Shown here: positions 8,461-17,897 of the stretch, in pieces
How positions within the stretch are numbered: position 1 is the stretch's first letter
Layout of the letters: every line of letters begins with the position of its first letter
From: Bacteroidales bacterium
Lineage (GTDB): Bacteria; Bacteroidota; Bacteroidia; Bacteroidales; TTA-H9
Assembly (NCBI GenBank): GCA_028689615.1
Contig: JAQVCV010000040.1
Span: 1 to 43,292 of the forward strand
DNA length: 43,292 nt
Direction of reading: 5' to 3'
Notes under the pieces: generated by a model
What the model was told of the DNA's origin: nothing
The model's input: only the letters and a program-made list of their open reading frames with translations
Databases searched by the model: none
Made by a program: the position numbers and the translations under genes

Positions 8461-9009
8461 TTATTTCCTGTCTATTTGCAGATTGTAGGCTCCCAGGCGT
8501 TTTTGCAACAACCTTCGGGCATGAAGCAGTTGAGTTTTGGATGTACTCACCGAGATGCTCATTATTTCCGCAATCTCTTTGTGCTGGTAGCCTTCAATTT
8601 CATAAAGGTTGAAAACGGTTCGGTAACCAACCGGAAGACTCTGCACCAATCGAAGCAGATCTTTAACATGCAATTGGTCAAATGCTATCTGACTGTCTTC
8701 GGTGATCTCTTCTATCTCTTTAATATCTTGCTGATAGAAGTGTTTTCGCAAACGCAGATAGTAGTTTATGGCTGTGTTGACCATAATCCGACGAATCCAG
8801 CCTTCAAAAGAACCATCGCCACGAAATTCTCCAAGTTTCATAAACACCTTGATAAATCCTTCCTGAAGCATGTCTTCAGCTTCCTCTTTATCGCGGGCAT
8901 AGCGCAAACATACACCCAACATTTTTGGGGCGAACCTCTCGTACAGAACTTTCTGCATTTTGAGGCTCCCCTTCAGACAGCCTCTGATTATTTCGGAGTC
9001 ATGAATCAT
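8461..9009 (-). CDS. ECF-type RNA polymerase sigma-70 factor
   Basis: 182 residues, the usual size of a sigma-70 factor with only regions 2 and 4. Region 2 is seen as LRYARDKEEAEDMLQEGF followed by the DNA-melting stretch GWIRRIMVNTAINYY. Region 4 is GYQHKEIAEIMSISVSTSKTQLLHARRLL, a helix-turn-helix that reads the -35 element. It is followed after 17 bases by the membrane-spanning partner gene and preceded after 58 bases by an M16 peptidase, so the three may be co-transcribed. The regulon cannot be told from this window. Confidence 0.92.
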   Translation of the reverse strand: MIHDSEIIRGCLKGSLKMQKVLYERFAPKMLGVCLRYARDKEEAEDMLQEGFIKVFMKLGEFRGDGSFEGWIRRIMVNTAINYYLRLRKHFYQQDIKEIEEITEDSQIAFDQLHVKDLLRLVQSLPVGYRTVFNLYEIEGYQHKEIAEIMSISVSTSKTQLLHARRLLQKRLGAYNLQIDRK

Positions 9010-9067
9010 GAAACGTGGTTACATCAGGCCAGACAAAGCCTTAAGGTGAAAGGTTGTTCGGATGGTG

Positions 9068-10309
9068 TTACTTTTTTTTGCTTCTGTAATACAGGATTGA
9101 ACAGCCTTGGGGCTGAAAGAGGTTGGAAGCTATCTGTTGAAGGTATGAACTGGTTATCTGGTTGTAACGATCTGCCTCATTGTTGATTCTGTTGCAATCG
9201 CCCAGCAGCTCTGCCAATGCCAGCATGATGGCTTTGTTTTGGATGCCCAGCCGGCTCATGGCAATACCTGTGAGAGCCTTGTTTTTAACTTTTTCGAGTT
9301 CATGTTCAGTTATACCGGTATTCAGATAGTGGTTGATTGTTTCCACAACAGTATCCACAACGCTGTAAATATCACCTTCGATGCGGGGTTTTAGAAAAAG
9401 ACAGAACAAACCGTTTTCAAACTCTTCCGAAAGAAAACACTCGGCTTCGGTGAGCAATTCTGTTTCCTTTACCAGTTTCGTAACAAGGATTGAGGATTCT
9501 CCTCCAGCAAGCATTTCAGCCAACAGTTCGTAGGCCTGATAATCGGGATGCGCCCTGCCTGGCATCTTCCATGCTAACAGTGCGATGTCGTAAGGCACCT
9601 CTTTAAATACGGTGAGTGTGCGAAGTGCCTTTTGAGACGGTTCTGGTGCGAAATTTTTTTGAGAAGGGGGGGAGGAGGGAATGTTACCAAACCATTTTTT
9701 TGTTAGTCTTAATGCTTCATCGCTGTCAATGTTTCCCGCGATGGTAAGTACAGCGTTTGATGGTTGGTAGAAGCGCTGGTAGAACTGATGAACCTGACCG
9801 AGAGTGGCCTGGGCTATGTGGTTCATATCTGCCCCAATAGTTGGCCAGCGATAAGGACACTTTGTGTAGGCCAGTGGCTTTAATTCAAGCCATAAATCTC
9901 CGTAAGGTTTGTTCAGAAAGTTTTGTTTGAACTCCTCCAACACTACATTTCTTTGTATTTCAAGGCTTTCGTTGTTGATTGCCAACGATAGCATTCTGTC
10001 TGATTCCAAACGGAATCCTGTTTCAACATTCACGGCCGGAACCTGCATGTAGTAATTGGTATAATCAGAAGTAGTGAAAGCGTTGTTTTCGCCTCCAACT
10101 TTTTCAAGTTCAGCATCGAAGGAAGCAACATGAAGCGATCCTGAAAACATCAGATGTTCGAATAAATGGGCAAAGCCGGTCATGCCAGGGTCTTCATCGG
10201 CCGATCCAACATGGTAAGCAACATTGATGGCAACCATGGGGGTGTTGGAGTCGGTGTGAACCAGCAAACGAAGCCCGTTGGGGAGAACAAAACGGTTGAA
10301 TGTGATCAT
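9068..10309 (-). CDS. M16 family zinc metallopeptidase (pitrilysin/MPP-like)
   Basis: 413 residues from the ATG at 10307-10309; an open extension to 10345 adds 12 residues ahead of the conserved start (FVLPNGLRLLVH) and is not supported. The inverted zinc motif HLFEH is at residues 48-52, and the second zinc ligand lies in the downstream VVLEEFKQN segment. Size and layout (two half-domains) match processing-peptidase-type M16B proteins. No signal peptide is visible, so it is likely cytoplasmic. Such peptidases degrade or trim peptides. It stands upstream of the sigma gene on the same strand. Confidence 0.88.
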   Translation of the reverse strand: MITFNRFVLPNGLRLLVHTDSNTPMVAINVAYHVGSADEDPGMTGFAHLFEHLMFSGSLHVASFDAELEKVGGENNAFTTSDYTNYYMQVPAVNVETGFRLESDRMLSLAINNESLEIQRNVVLEEFKQNFLNKPYGDLWLELKPLAYTKCPYRWPTIGADMNHIAQATLGQVHQFYQRFYQPSNAVLTIAGNIDSDEALRLTKKWFGNIPSSPPSQKNFAPEPSQKALRTLTVFKEVPYDIALLAWKMPGRAHPDYQAYELLAEMLAGGESSILVTKLVKETELLTEAECFLSEEFENGLFCLFLKPRIEGDIYSVVDTVVETINHYLNTGITEHELEKVKNKALTGIAMSRLGIQNKAIMLALAELLGDCNRINNEADRYNQITSSYLQQIASNLFQPQGCSILYYRSKKK

Positions 10310-10378
10310 TATCAGAAAGAAATTTCCTTGTTGTCCGAAAACCACCAGCTTTCGGATGAAGGGCTGAATATTAATTTA

Positions 10379-10386
10379 TACTTTTG
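10379..10386 (+). promoter_or_regulatory. -7 element for glyA
   Basis: TACTTTTG, a full TAnnTTTG match, 99 bases before the glyA ATG. A -33 TTG at the right distance is missing. The implied leader of about 95 bases includes a 12-codon open frame (ATG at 10398, stop at 10434-10436); I have no evidence that it is translated. Confidence 0.45.
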
Positions 10387-10485
10387 CAAAAAAAACGATG
10401 TTTGACCAGATTCGCAAAAAGAAACCAGCCAGGTGACAGAGGCGAATAGGGTTGTACACACCAATACTGTTCAAAACCATCAGAT

Positions 10486-11763
10486 ATGAAACGAGATACT
10501 CAGGTTTTCGAGATCATCGAAAAAGAAAAAAATCGCCAGATTAACGGACTCGAACTAATCGCGTCTGAAAACTTTGTAAGCACTCAGGTGCTGGAAGCTA
10601 TGGGATCGGTCATGACCAACAAATATGCTGAAGGATACCCTGGTAAGCGTTACTATGGTGGCTGTCAGTGCGTTGATGAAACCGAGCAATTGGCTATTGA
10701 TCGGGTGAAGGAACTTTTTGGCGCGGAATGGGCCAATGTTCAGCCCCATTCAGGGGCACAAGCCAACATGGCTGTTTTGCTGGCATGTTTGAAACCAGGA
10801 GATACCTTCATGGGGCTTGATCTTTCACATGGTGGCCACCTGTCGCATGGCTCACCGGTGAATTCATCTGGTATTCTGTATCGTCCTGTTGCCTATACCG
10901 TTGAAGAAGCTACTGGTACCATCAACTACGATAAAATGGAAGCTGTAGCTTTGGCTGAAAAGCCAAAACTGATAATTGCCGGTGCTTCTGCTTACTCACG
11001 CGATTGGGATTACGCCCGTATGCGCGAGATTGCTGATAAGGTTGGAGCTATTCTCATGGCTGATATTTCGCATCCGGCAGGCCTAATTGCCGGGGGACTT
11101 CTCAACAACCCCGTCCCTCATTGTCATATTGTTACAACCACAACTCACAAAACCCTTCGTGGCCCTCGCGGAGGCCTTATCCTGATGGGTAAAGACTTTG
11201 AAAATCCATGGGGCTATACCACACCCAAAGGACAGCTTAAAATGATGTCGGCGTTGCTCGATTCTGCTGTTTTTCCGGGGGTTCAGGGTGGTCCGTTGGA
11301 ACACGTAATTGCCGCTAAAGCTGTTGCTTTCGGCGAGTGTCTGAGCGCTGATTACAAGAATTATGTTGCTCAGGTCAAGAAAAATGCAACCGTCATGGCC
11401 GATGCTTTTATGAAAAAAGGATATCACGTGATATCAGGTGGTACCGATAATCATTTGATGTTGATAGATTTACGCTCAAAGTATCCCGATATCACCGGTA
11501 AGGTTGTAGAAAATACTTTGGTAAAGGCGCACATCACCGTGAATAAAAACATGGTGCCTTTTGACAGTCGTTCTCCCTTCCAAACTTCCGGAATCAGGGT
11601 AGGAACTCCAGCCGTTACAACTCGTGGTTTGAAAGAGGCCGATATGCCCCTTATTGTTGATCTTATCGACCGCGTGATTGCAAACATCGATAACGAAGAA
11701 GTTATTGCTGAGGTTGGAAAACAAGTTGTTGAAATGATGAAGGACAAACCGTTGTTCGGTTAA
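10486..11763 (+). CDS. glyA: Serine hydroxymethyltransferase
   Basis: 425 residues. The enzyme interconverts serine plus tetrahydrofolate with glycine plus 5,10-methylene-tetrahydrofolate, the main source of one-carbon units. Visible family features are the start [20 protein letters not shown], the [16 protein letters not shown] substrate loop, and the PLP lysine (K222) in [14 protein letters not shown]. The product methylene-THF is the substrate of the ThyA encoded 13 kb away. It is monocistronic: its own promoter element lies upstream and a strong terminator follows. Confidence 0.97.
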   Translation: MKRDTQVFEIIEKEKNRQINGLELIASENFVSTQVLEAMGSVMTNKYAEGYPGKRYYGGCQCVDETEQLAIDRVKELFGAEWANVQPHSGAQANMAVLLACLKPGDTFMGLDLSHGGHLSHGSPVNSSGILYRPVAYTVEEATGTINYDKMEAVALAEKPKLIIAGASAYSRDWDYARMREIADKVGAILMADISHPAGLIAGGLLNNPVPHCHIVTTTTHKTLRGPRGGLILMGKDFENPWGYTTPKGQLKMMSALLDSAVFPGVQGGPLEHVIAAKAVAFGECLSADYKNYVAQVKKNATVMADAFMKKGYHVISGGTDNHLMLIDLRSKYPDITGKVVENTLVKAHITVNKNMVPFDSRSPFQTSGIRVGTPAVTTRGLKEADMPLIVDLIDRVIANIDNEEVIAEVGKQVVEMMKDKPLFG

Positions 11764-11786
11764 TAGCCTTTTTTACTGCTATTTTT

Positions 11787-11815
11787 AAAACCAGCACCCG
11801 GTTGCTGGTTTTTTT
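11787..11815 (+). terminator. Rho-independent terminator after glyA
   Basis: The stem AAAACCAGCA/TGCTGGTTTT (11787-11796 and 11803-11812) has a six-base loop and runs into a T tract to 11815. It lies 24 bases after the glyA stop. Confidence 0.85.
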
Positions 11816-12076
11816 ATGTTGTTTTAACATGTTTTTATTGTTTGGTTAATAACAACAGCTTTTATTGCGATCGATTCTGTTGTTACAATTTACACATTGT
11901 TTGATTGTTAACTTTCAGATTGTTGGTAGTTTACGGTTGTATGAAATCGGCTTCTGTTTAATTTCTTTCGTAAAGGCGAATACCAAGGTTCATCTCATTT
12001 GTGTAAAAGGCGTAACTCCCCATGACGATTTTGGTATAAACCACCAGCTATCTCAATTGTTGATAAAGTAAATAGT
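11816..12076. other. AT-rich gene-free gap
   Basis: A gap between the glyA terminator and the SixA-like gene. I checked both strands for short genes, tRNA-like cloverleaves and strong hairpins and found none. It must hold the promoter of the downstream gene, but I see no full TAnnTTTG match near that start. Confidence 0.5.
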
Positions 12077-12574
12077 ATGAATATGAAAAATTTGTATGTT
12101 TTACGCCATGCTAAGTCATCGTGGAGTTTTTCTGAATTGGCTGATGACCAGAGACCTTTGTTGGAAAAAGGGAAAAAACGGACACGCAAAACCATTGAAT
12201 TCATGCTCAAGGAGGGCGTCAGGCCTGAATTGATGATTAGCAGTCATGCTGTTCGGGCTTTTGAAACTGCTAAAATAGTTGCTCATGCGTTGAATTACAA
12301 GCAAAACAGCCTGGTTGTTAGTCGTTTTTTGTATTCATGCGATGCCGATGGAATTTTCAATGAACTGTTTGCTGTGAGTGATGATATTCAGTCTGTTATG
12401 GTGATAGGGCACAACCCTACCCTTACAAACTTTGTTAACAAGTATCTGGATGCACCCGTTGATTATTTACCAACATCAGGGTTGGTGGGCATTGCTTTTG
12501 AAACCGACAAATGGAGCGAGTTGCCATTGGCTCCGGCACGAACGCTTTTTTTGGCTTTCCCAAAAGAGTTATAG
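12077..12574 (+). CDS. SixA-like histidine phosphatase
   Basis: 165 residues of the histidine phosphatase (phosphoglycerate mutase-like) superfamily. The catalytic RHG-type motif is YVLRHAKSSW (His near residue 11). A second arginine lies in SSHAVRAFETA, and the second catalytic histidine is in VIGHNPTLTNF. Length and motifs match SixA, which removes phosphate from phosphohistidine on phosphotransfer proteins such as HPt domains. The actual substrate is not known here. A second ATG two codons in is an equally good start. It precedes ppk1 by 132 bases, with a promoter-like element between them. Confidence 0.82.
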   Translation: MNMKNLYVLRHAKSSWSFSELADDQRPLLEKGKKRTRKTIEFMLKEGVRPELMISSHAVRAFETAKIVAHALNYKQNSLVVSRFLYSCDADGIFNELFAVSDDIQSVMVIGHNPTLTNFVNKYLDAPVDYLPTSGLVGIAFETDKWSELPLAPARTLFLAFPKEL

Positions 12575-12680
12575 CTTCGGTGTATATTTTTTTTCATTTT
12601 TAGCCTTAATTGCCTGTGGTTTGATCTGCCATTGAGGTTTCATTTTTGTTGTGTTGCTTTATAAAAACAAGTAATGTTTG

Positions 12681-12688
12681 TAAGTTTG
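12681..12688 (+). promoter_or_regulatory. -7 element for the ppk1-ppx-moeA unit
   Basis: TAAGTTTG matches TAnnTTTG and lies 18 bases before the ppk1 ATG. A TTG at 12654-12656, 24 bases upstream, could serve as -33. The implied leader is very short. Confidence 0.4.
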
Positions 12689-12706
12689 TAAAAATAATGG
12701 TGCACT

Positions 12707-14824
12707 ATGGATCTTAATTATTCGATTGATCCTGTTCAATCAAAAGATGATTTGTTTATTAACCGGGAGATCAGCTGGCTCCATTTCAACGAGCGTGTTT
12801 TGCAAGAGGCGGTTGATCCTGCTACCCCTTTGCTCGAGCGACTTAAATTCCTGGGTATTTACTCTAATAATCGCGACGAGTTTTTCAGGGTTAGAGTGGG
12901 AACTCTCAACAGAATGGCTCATGCCGGCCAAAGATTGAATTACCCTGTTGGTTTTGATCCGAAAAGCACTTTGTTGAGGATCACCGAATTGGTTCAGATG
13001 CAAGAAAAGAAGTTTAACGAGGCCTATCAGAACCTTGTCCTTGAATTGGCTTCAGAGAACATATTCATCATCAACGAAACCCAACTCAACGAAGAACAGG
13101 GCGATTATGTCAGGCGGTTTTTCAAGGAGATACTCCGTTCGTTTTTATTCCCGGTGATGCTGAACAGCGTAAAGAGCCTGAAGTTTCTAAAAGATCAATC
13201 GTTGTATCTGGCAGTAAAGCTAACCGACAGCCACGACAGGCTTAAGGAGAACGCCGCAGTAATCAAAGTTCCTACCCAACGCTTTAGCAGGTTTTTGTTG
13301 CTGCCATCCGCACCTCGTGCAACCAGCATTATTTTGCTCGACGACGTGATTCGATATTGCCTGGCTGATATCTTTCTGGTTTTAGGCTATGATCGTTACG
13401 AGGCTTATACCATCAAATTTACGCGCGATGCTGAGCTTGATATCGACAACGATGTGAACAAGAGTTTCCTTGAAGTGATGAGTCACAGCGTAAAAAAGAG
13501 AAAAGAAGGACTGCCTGTCAGGTTTGTTTACGACCGTCAGATTCCGCCAAAACTTCTCGATAGAGTGATGAAGAAGCTGAAAATAAGCGATACAGATAAT
13601 GTTCGCGCGGGTGGTCGCTATCATAATTTTAAGGATTTCATGTCGTTTCCACATGTGGGTCAGCCCCGTCATTATTTTAAGCCATTTCCACCTTTGCCTC
13701 ATAGGCTTTTGCCAGATAACAAGAGTATCATGGCCGCCATCCGACGAAGCGATATCATGTTGCATTTCCCTTACCAATCGTTTCGTTACATTATTGATTT
13801 GCTTCGGGAAGCTTCGGTGGATCCAAAAGTGAAAGAGATCAAAATGACATTTTACAGGGCGGCTCGCGATAGTAGTTTGATTAACAGTTTGATAAACGCC
13901 CAAAGGAATGGGAAAAAGGTTACCGTTTTCCTGGAATTGCAAGCCCGATTCGATGAGGAAGCCAATATCTATTGGTCAAACAGGTTGCAGGAAGAGGGGG
14001 TGAAGATCATTCCAACCATAACGGGCTATAAAGTTCATGCTAAATTGTTGCTTATTAGAAGGGTGGAGGATGATAAGGATGTGCTTTATGCCAACATCAG
14101 CACCGGTAATTTCAACGAGTCAACAGCTAATGTTTATGCCGACGACAGTCTGTTAACCGCCGATGCCGATCTCACTGAAGATGTAAATAATGTATTTAAA
14201 TTGTTTGAAACCAGGTACATTCCTCCCGTTTTTAAAAAGTTGAAGGTGGCTCCTTTTGCTATTCGTCAGTTTTTACTGGAAATGCTCAACAATGAAATTG
14301 CTCATTGCAAAGCTGGTAAAAAAGCCTGGGCCATTATCAAGATCAACAGCATTGTTGACGATGTAATTGCCCGAAAGCTCTACGAAGCCAGCTGCGCTGG
14401 TGTTGAAATTAAAATGATCATCAGGGGCATCAGCATTATAGTTGGCGGTAAGAAGGGGGTGAGCGAAAACATTAGAGCCGTGAGTATTGTTGATCGTTTT
14501 CTGGAACATACCCGGGTTTATGTATTTGGAAACGATGGTGATTCCAAAATGTATATCTCTTCGGCCGATTGGATGCAGCGAAATTTCGACCACCGTATTG
14601 AGGTGGCTTGTCCTGTCGAAAACAAACAGATAAAAGAGGAAATCATGCAAATGCTCCAGTTTGAATTGGCCGATAACACTAAGGCGAGATTGATTCATCA
14701 CGGTCAGATTAACGAGTATCTCAAGCGTGGCAATCAGAAAAAGGTAAGATCGCAGTTTGCCAAATACGACTACTTCGGTCAATTGGTTGACTCCTCCCAG
14801 GTGGATAGCAATAAATCTCACTAA
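12707..14824 (+). CDS. ppk1: Polyphosphate kinase 1
   Basis: 705 residues, full length for PPK1. The enzyme transfers the terminal phosphate of ATP to a growing polyphosphate chain, reversibly. The N-terminal domain starts with FINREISWLHFNERVL. The phosphorylated histidine is in GYKVHAKLLLI (about residue 444), in the first phospholipase D-like domain. The second domain holds SSADWMQRNFDHRIEV with the other conserved histidine region. The exopolyphosphatase-like gene begins 20 bases after its stop, so synthesis and breakdown of polyphosphate are encoded together. Confidence 0.96.
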   Translation: MDLNYSIDPVQSKDDLFINREISWLHFNERVLQEAVDPATPLLERLKFLGIYSNNRDEFFRVRVGTLNRMAHAGQRLNYPVGFDPKSTLLRITELVQMQEKKFNEAYQNLVLELASENIFIINETQLNEEQGDYVRRFFKEILRSFLFPVMLNSVKSLKFLKDQSLYLAVKLTDSHDRLKENAAVIKVPTQRFSRFLLLPSAPRATSIILLDDVIRYCLADIFLVLGYDRYEAYTIKFTRDAELDIDNDVNKSFLEVMSHSVKKRKEGLPVRFVYDRQIPPKLLDRVMKKLKISDTDNVRAGGRYHNFKDFMSFPHVGQPRHYFKPFPPLPHRLLPDNKSIMAAIRRSDIMLHFPYQSFRYIIDLLREASVDPKVKEIKMTFYRAARDSSLINSLINAQRNGKKVTVFLELQARFDEEANIYWSNRLQEEGVKIIPTITGYKVHAKLLLIRRVEDDKDVLYANISTGNFNESTANVYADDSLLTADADLTEDVNNVFKLFETRYIPPVFKKLKVAPFAIRQFLLEMLNNEIAHCKAGKKAWAIIKINSIVDDVIARKLYEASCAGVEIKMIIRGISIIVGGKKGVSENIRAVSIVDRFLEHTRVYVFGNDGDSKMYISSADWMQRNFDHRIEVACPVENKQIKEEIMQMLQFELADNTKARLIHHGQINEYLKRGNQKKVRSQFAKYDYFGQLVDSSQVDSNKSH

Positions 14825-14844
14825 TCAAAAACATACATTTAAGA

Positions 14845-15735
14845 ATGCTTCTGGCATCTATCGATATTGGGTCGAATGCTGCACGACTGCTCTTTGCCAA
14901 TGCAACCCTCAGCGAAGGAAGATCGAAAGTTGATAAAGTTGAACTCATCAGGGTTCCACTTCGACTTGGCGAAGAGGTATTTTCAACCGGATTGTTGCCT
15001 CGTCATAAAATCAACGATCTGATAAACACCATGAAAGCCTTTAAATTGCTCATCGATCTGTACAAACCTGAAAAATATACGGCGTGTGCTACAGCTGCAA
15101 TGAGGGAAGCCCGAAACGGCGAGAGTGTTGCCAGGATGATAAAAAAGGAAACCGGCATCAGAATAAAAATCATTGATGGGCTGAAGGAGGCCGAGATTAT
15201 CAGATCGAGCAATCCGTATGATCTTCCGGTTAAGAGTCGCCTTACTATGTATGTTGATGTGGGAGGAGGCAGCACTGAAATATCGGTTGTTGATCGTGAA
15301 AAGCTCGTTGATCTTAAATCGTTCCAATTGGGAACAGTAAGAATTTTGAACAATCAGGCGGCCCCTTCTGAGTGGAGCAATCTTGTGGACTGGTTGTATC
15401 AGTTTCGCGACTATTATGGGAAAATCAACGTAATTGGCTCAGGCGGAAATATCAATAAAATTGTGAAACTTTTTGGACGTCCTGATGATAATATTTTGAT
15501 AATCAATAATCTTAGCTATGGTATCAAGCACCTTTCGCAATTGACGATTGAAGAGAGAATAGAGCAAATGGCACTTCGTCCTGACAGGGCTGATGTGATT
15601 GTGCCTGCCGCCCGCATCTATCTGAAGGTAATGGAAACCATTCAGGCCGATAAAATGTTGGTGCCTCGCATTGGTTTGAGCGATGGTCTTATTCATATCA
15701 TGTACAGAAAATTAATGAAAGTCAATTCAGTATAA
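14845..15735 (+). CDS. ppx: Ppx/GppA-type exopolyphosphatase
   Basis: 296 residues, the short form that keeps only the ASKHA-fold catalytic domains; E. coli Ppx has about 510. The phosphate-1 loop is SIDIGSNAARLLFA at the N-terminus and the phosphate-2 loop is VDVGGGSTEISVV (about 133-145). The family removes terminal phosphate from polyphosphate or hydrolyses pppGpp; which one cannot be told from sequence. Being directly downstream of ppk1 favours polyphosphate. The gene symbol is by family and context. Confidence 0.85.
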   Translation: MLLASIDIGSNAARLLFANATLSEGRSKVDKVELIRVPLRLGEEVFSTGLLPRHKINDLINTMKAFKLLIDLYKPEKYTACATAAMREARNGESVARMIKKETGIRIKIIDGLKEAEIIRSSNPYDLPVKSRLTMYVDVGGGSTEISVVDREKLVDLKSFQLGTVRILNNQAAPSEWSNLVDWLYQFRDYYGKINVIGSGGNINKIVKLFGRPDDNILIINNLSYGIKHLSQLTIEERIEQMALRPDRADVIVPAARIYLKVMETIQADKMLVPRIGLSDGLIHIMYRKLMKVNSV

Positions 15736-15760
15736 ATATTTTGCCGAACTTCATATTGCT

Positions 15761-16936
15761 ATGCATACTTTAGATCAAGCACGTGAAATAGTGTTGAGCC
15801 AGGTACAGCTCATGGGTGTTGAACGGGTACAGCTTTCTGAGTCGCTGAACAGGCGATTAGCGGCTCCTATTCTGTCGGATATGGAGATGCCTCCTTTTAG
15901 AAAAGCCGCTGTTGATGGCTACGCGTGCCTTCGGAGCGATCTCGACAAGCCTATTCGCATTCTTGGAGTTGTGGCAGCAGGGACTTATCCAGAAACCAGG
16001 ATTGAAGAAGGAACCTGCATGAAGATCATGACAGGAGCGCCCGTGCCCGCAGGAGCAGATACAATCATCATGGTTGAACATGCCGAGATCCAGTCTGATG
16101 GCTTGGTGCGTTTTGTTTCAGAGTCAACCAGTTCAAATATCTGCGAAACAGGAGAGGATTGTCATAATAATGAGGTTTTGGTGGAGATGGGAACAAGGGT
16201 GGCTCCGCATCATGTGGCCATTATGGCTATGGCTGGTGTTGATCGACCTGCAGTTTACTGTCGTCCACGGGTTTCGATTGTAGTTACCGGCGATGAATTG
16301 GTTGAGCCAGGGCAAGAGGTTGTGCCGTCAGCCATTCGCAACAGCAACGGATGGCAATTGATAGCTCAGGTTGAAGAAGCCGGTGCTCAGCCTTTGTATC
16401 ATGGGATCGTATCTGACCATCCCGATGAATTGAGCCGGGTTATCGAGAATGCTTTAAAAGAATCGGATGTGATTGTTTTGACTGGCGGGGTTTCGTTGGG
16501 CGATTTCGATTTTGTTCCTTTGGTATTGAAACGACTGGGAGCAACTATCGCGTTTCAGGAACTTGCTGTTCAGCCTGGTAAACCTACTCTTTTTGCGCGT
16601 TTGGGAAAGGCATTGGTGTTTGGCCTGCCAGGCAACCCGGTGAGTACATTGTTGCAATTTAAGTTTCTGATAGAACCTCTTGTGGAGACGATGACCGGAG
16701 GTAAAGGAGGACCCGAGCAGTTTTTCTTCCCGATGGGTGTCAGTCATCAACGGAAAAAACCCGACAGGCAATCGTTTTTCCCTGTTTCGATTCGGAACGG
16801 AGAAGTGTTTCCTGTTCCATACAACGGATCAGCTCACATCAGGGCATTTGCCTCTGCACAGGGTGTGGTGTCTTTTTCTATCGGACAAACAAGGATCGAA
16901 AAGGGCGATCGGGTGGTGGTAACACTTTTATCCTGA
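15761..16936 (+). CDS. moeA: Molybdopterin molybdenumtransferase MoeA
   Basis: 391 residues, normal for MoeA, which inserts molybdate into adenylated molybdopterin in molybdenum cofactor synthesis. Domain features: the N-terminal MPPFRKAAVDGYA segment, the IMTGAPVPAGADTII motif of the MPT-binding region, GGVSLGDFDFVP in the MogA-like domain, and GLPGNPVSTLLQF towards the C-terminal beta domain. It begins 25 bases after ppx and is followed after 19 bases by an unknown gene. No other moa/mob/mog genes are in the window, so its placement behind the polyphosphate genes is not explained by pathway. Confidence 0.95.
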   Translation: MHTLDQAREIVLSQVQLMGVERVQLSESLNRRLAAPILSDMEMPPFRKAAVDGYACLRSDLDKPIRILGVVAAGTYPETRIEEGTCMKIMTGAPVPAGADTIIMVEHAEIQSDGLVRFVSESTSSNICETGEDCHNNEVLVEMGTRVAPHHVAIMAMAGVDRPAVYCRPRVSIVVTGDELVEPGQEVVPSAIRNSNGWQLIAQVEEAGAQPLYHGIVSDHPDELSRVIENALKESDVIVLTGGVSLGDFDFVPLVLKRLGATIAFQELAVQPGKPTLFARLGKALVFGLPGNPVSTLLQFKFLIEPLVETMTGGKGGPEQFFFPMGVSHQRKKPDRQSFFPVSIRNGEVFPVPYNGSAHIRAFASAQGVVSFSIGQTRIEKGDRVVVTLLS

Positions 16937-16955
16937 ACATTATAACCATTTTGAT

Positions 16956-17525
16956 ATGCACGAAATTGCCCCTTTCGACAGATGGTCGCATCTTTACGAT
17001 GCTTCCCAGGATCCTCTTTCGCCTCTTTATGGGACAAGTTATCATGAAACGCTTTGCACCCATACTGTATATAATTACTACATCCATCCTCAATGGGATG
17101 AAATGGGAAGCAGCACGCTCTATTTGAAAATTCTCTATGCTGATTATCAGAATGGTTTTTCGATTATCGAATTGTTGGGTGAATGGAACGATGTGTTGCA
17201 CAACGATGTTATGTATTTGAAACGCAACATAGCCGAACCGATGATGCAGCAGGGGATCAATAAGTTTGTTCTGATTGGTGAGCATGTAATGAATTTTCAC
17301 TCAGATACCAATGATTACTATGCAGAATGGTTTGATGAACTGGAAGATGGCTGGATAGTGGGTTTGAATTTCCGCGATCACGTTGTTCAGGAATTTTCAA
17401 GGGCTCATCTCGATTATTACATAGCTTTTGGAGGTGCTTTCGCAAGTTTTAACTGGCGGAGACTAAATCCATTGCAAATGGTGGCTGCCATGAATCAATT
17501 GATGATCAGACGGCTTGGAATGTAA
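16956..17525 (+). CDS. Conserved-looking protein of unknown function
   Basis: 189 residues with no signal peptide and no clear membrane segment. It is rich in aromatic residues (Tyr, Trp, Phe) and acidic, with a globular pattern: THTVYNYYIHPQWDEMGS near residue 30, INKFVLIGEHVMNFH in the middle, and an Asp/Glu-rich YAEWFDELEDGWIVGLNFRDHV. I do not recognise a family or catalytic motif. It sits 19 bases after moeA and 17 bases before the acylphosphatase, so it is likely co-transcribed with both. Confidence 0.6.
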   Translation: MHEIAPFDRWSHLYDASQDPLSPLYGTSYHETLCTHTVYNYYIHPQWDEMGSSTLYLKILYADYQNGFSIIELLGEWNDVLHNDVMYLKRNIAEPMMQQGINKFVLIGEHVMNFHSDTNDYYAEWFDELEDGWIVGLNFRDHVVQEFSRAHLDYYIAFGGAFASFNWRRLNPLQMVAAMNQLMIRRLGM

Positions 17526-17542
17526 AGTGAAAGGGACTTGCT

Positions 17543-17809
17543 TTGATTAGATATAAAATTATAGTAACAGGAAAGGTGCAAGGGGTGGGGTTTCGCTATG
17601 CCGCTTTGCATTTTTCCCAAGGAATGGCTGTTGAGGGAACAGTAAGAAACTTGCCCGACGGGTCGGTTGAGATTGATGTACAAGGTAGTGATAACGACGT
17701 TGATGCTCTTGTAGCCTGGTGTTACCGCGGGCCACAAAGAGCCCGGGTTGATAAGGTTGAATTAGAACAGTTTCCTCTCAGGACTTTTGCAGGGTTTCAA
17801 ATCAAGTAA
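17543..17809 (+). CDS. acyP: Acylphosphatase
   Basis: 88 residues, the normal size, starting at TTG (17543), which gives the conserved MIRYKIIVTGKVQGVGFR start. Acylphosphatases hydrolyse acyl phosphates such as acetyl phosphate or 1,3-bisphosphoglycerate. Both catalytic residues are present: the Arg in GKVQGVGFRY and the Asn in EGTVRNLPDGSVEI. The C-terminal FAGFQIK matches the family's last strand. It is probably the last gene of the ppk1-moeA transcript or a neighbour of it. A degenerate paralogue follows 88 bases later. Confidence 0.92.
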   Translation: MIRYKIIVTGKVQGVGFRYAALHFSQGMAVEGTVRNLPDGSVEIDVQGSDNDVDALVAWCYRGPQRARVDKVELEQFPLRTFAGFQIK

Positions 17810-17897
17810 TTTCATTTCACGTTTAATTCTTTTCGGATTAACAGAAATCAAGTACATTTACGACGGAATAATGTGGTAGAAAGAAATTATTTTTGTT

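Noticed and set aside
10398-10436. A 12-codon leader peptide (MFDQIRKKKPAR) before glyA
   Set aside because: No run of regulatory codons and no attenuator hairpin follows; such a frame can occur by chance in a 95-base leader.
11816-12076. tRNA or small RNA gene in the gap after glyA
   Set aside because: No cloverleaf arms, CCA end or stable hairpin with a T tract could be found beyond the glyA terminator.
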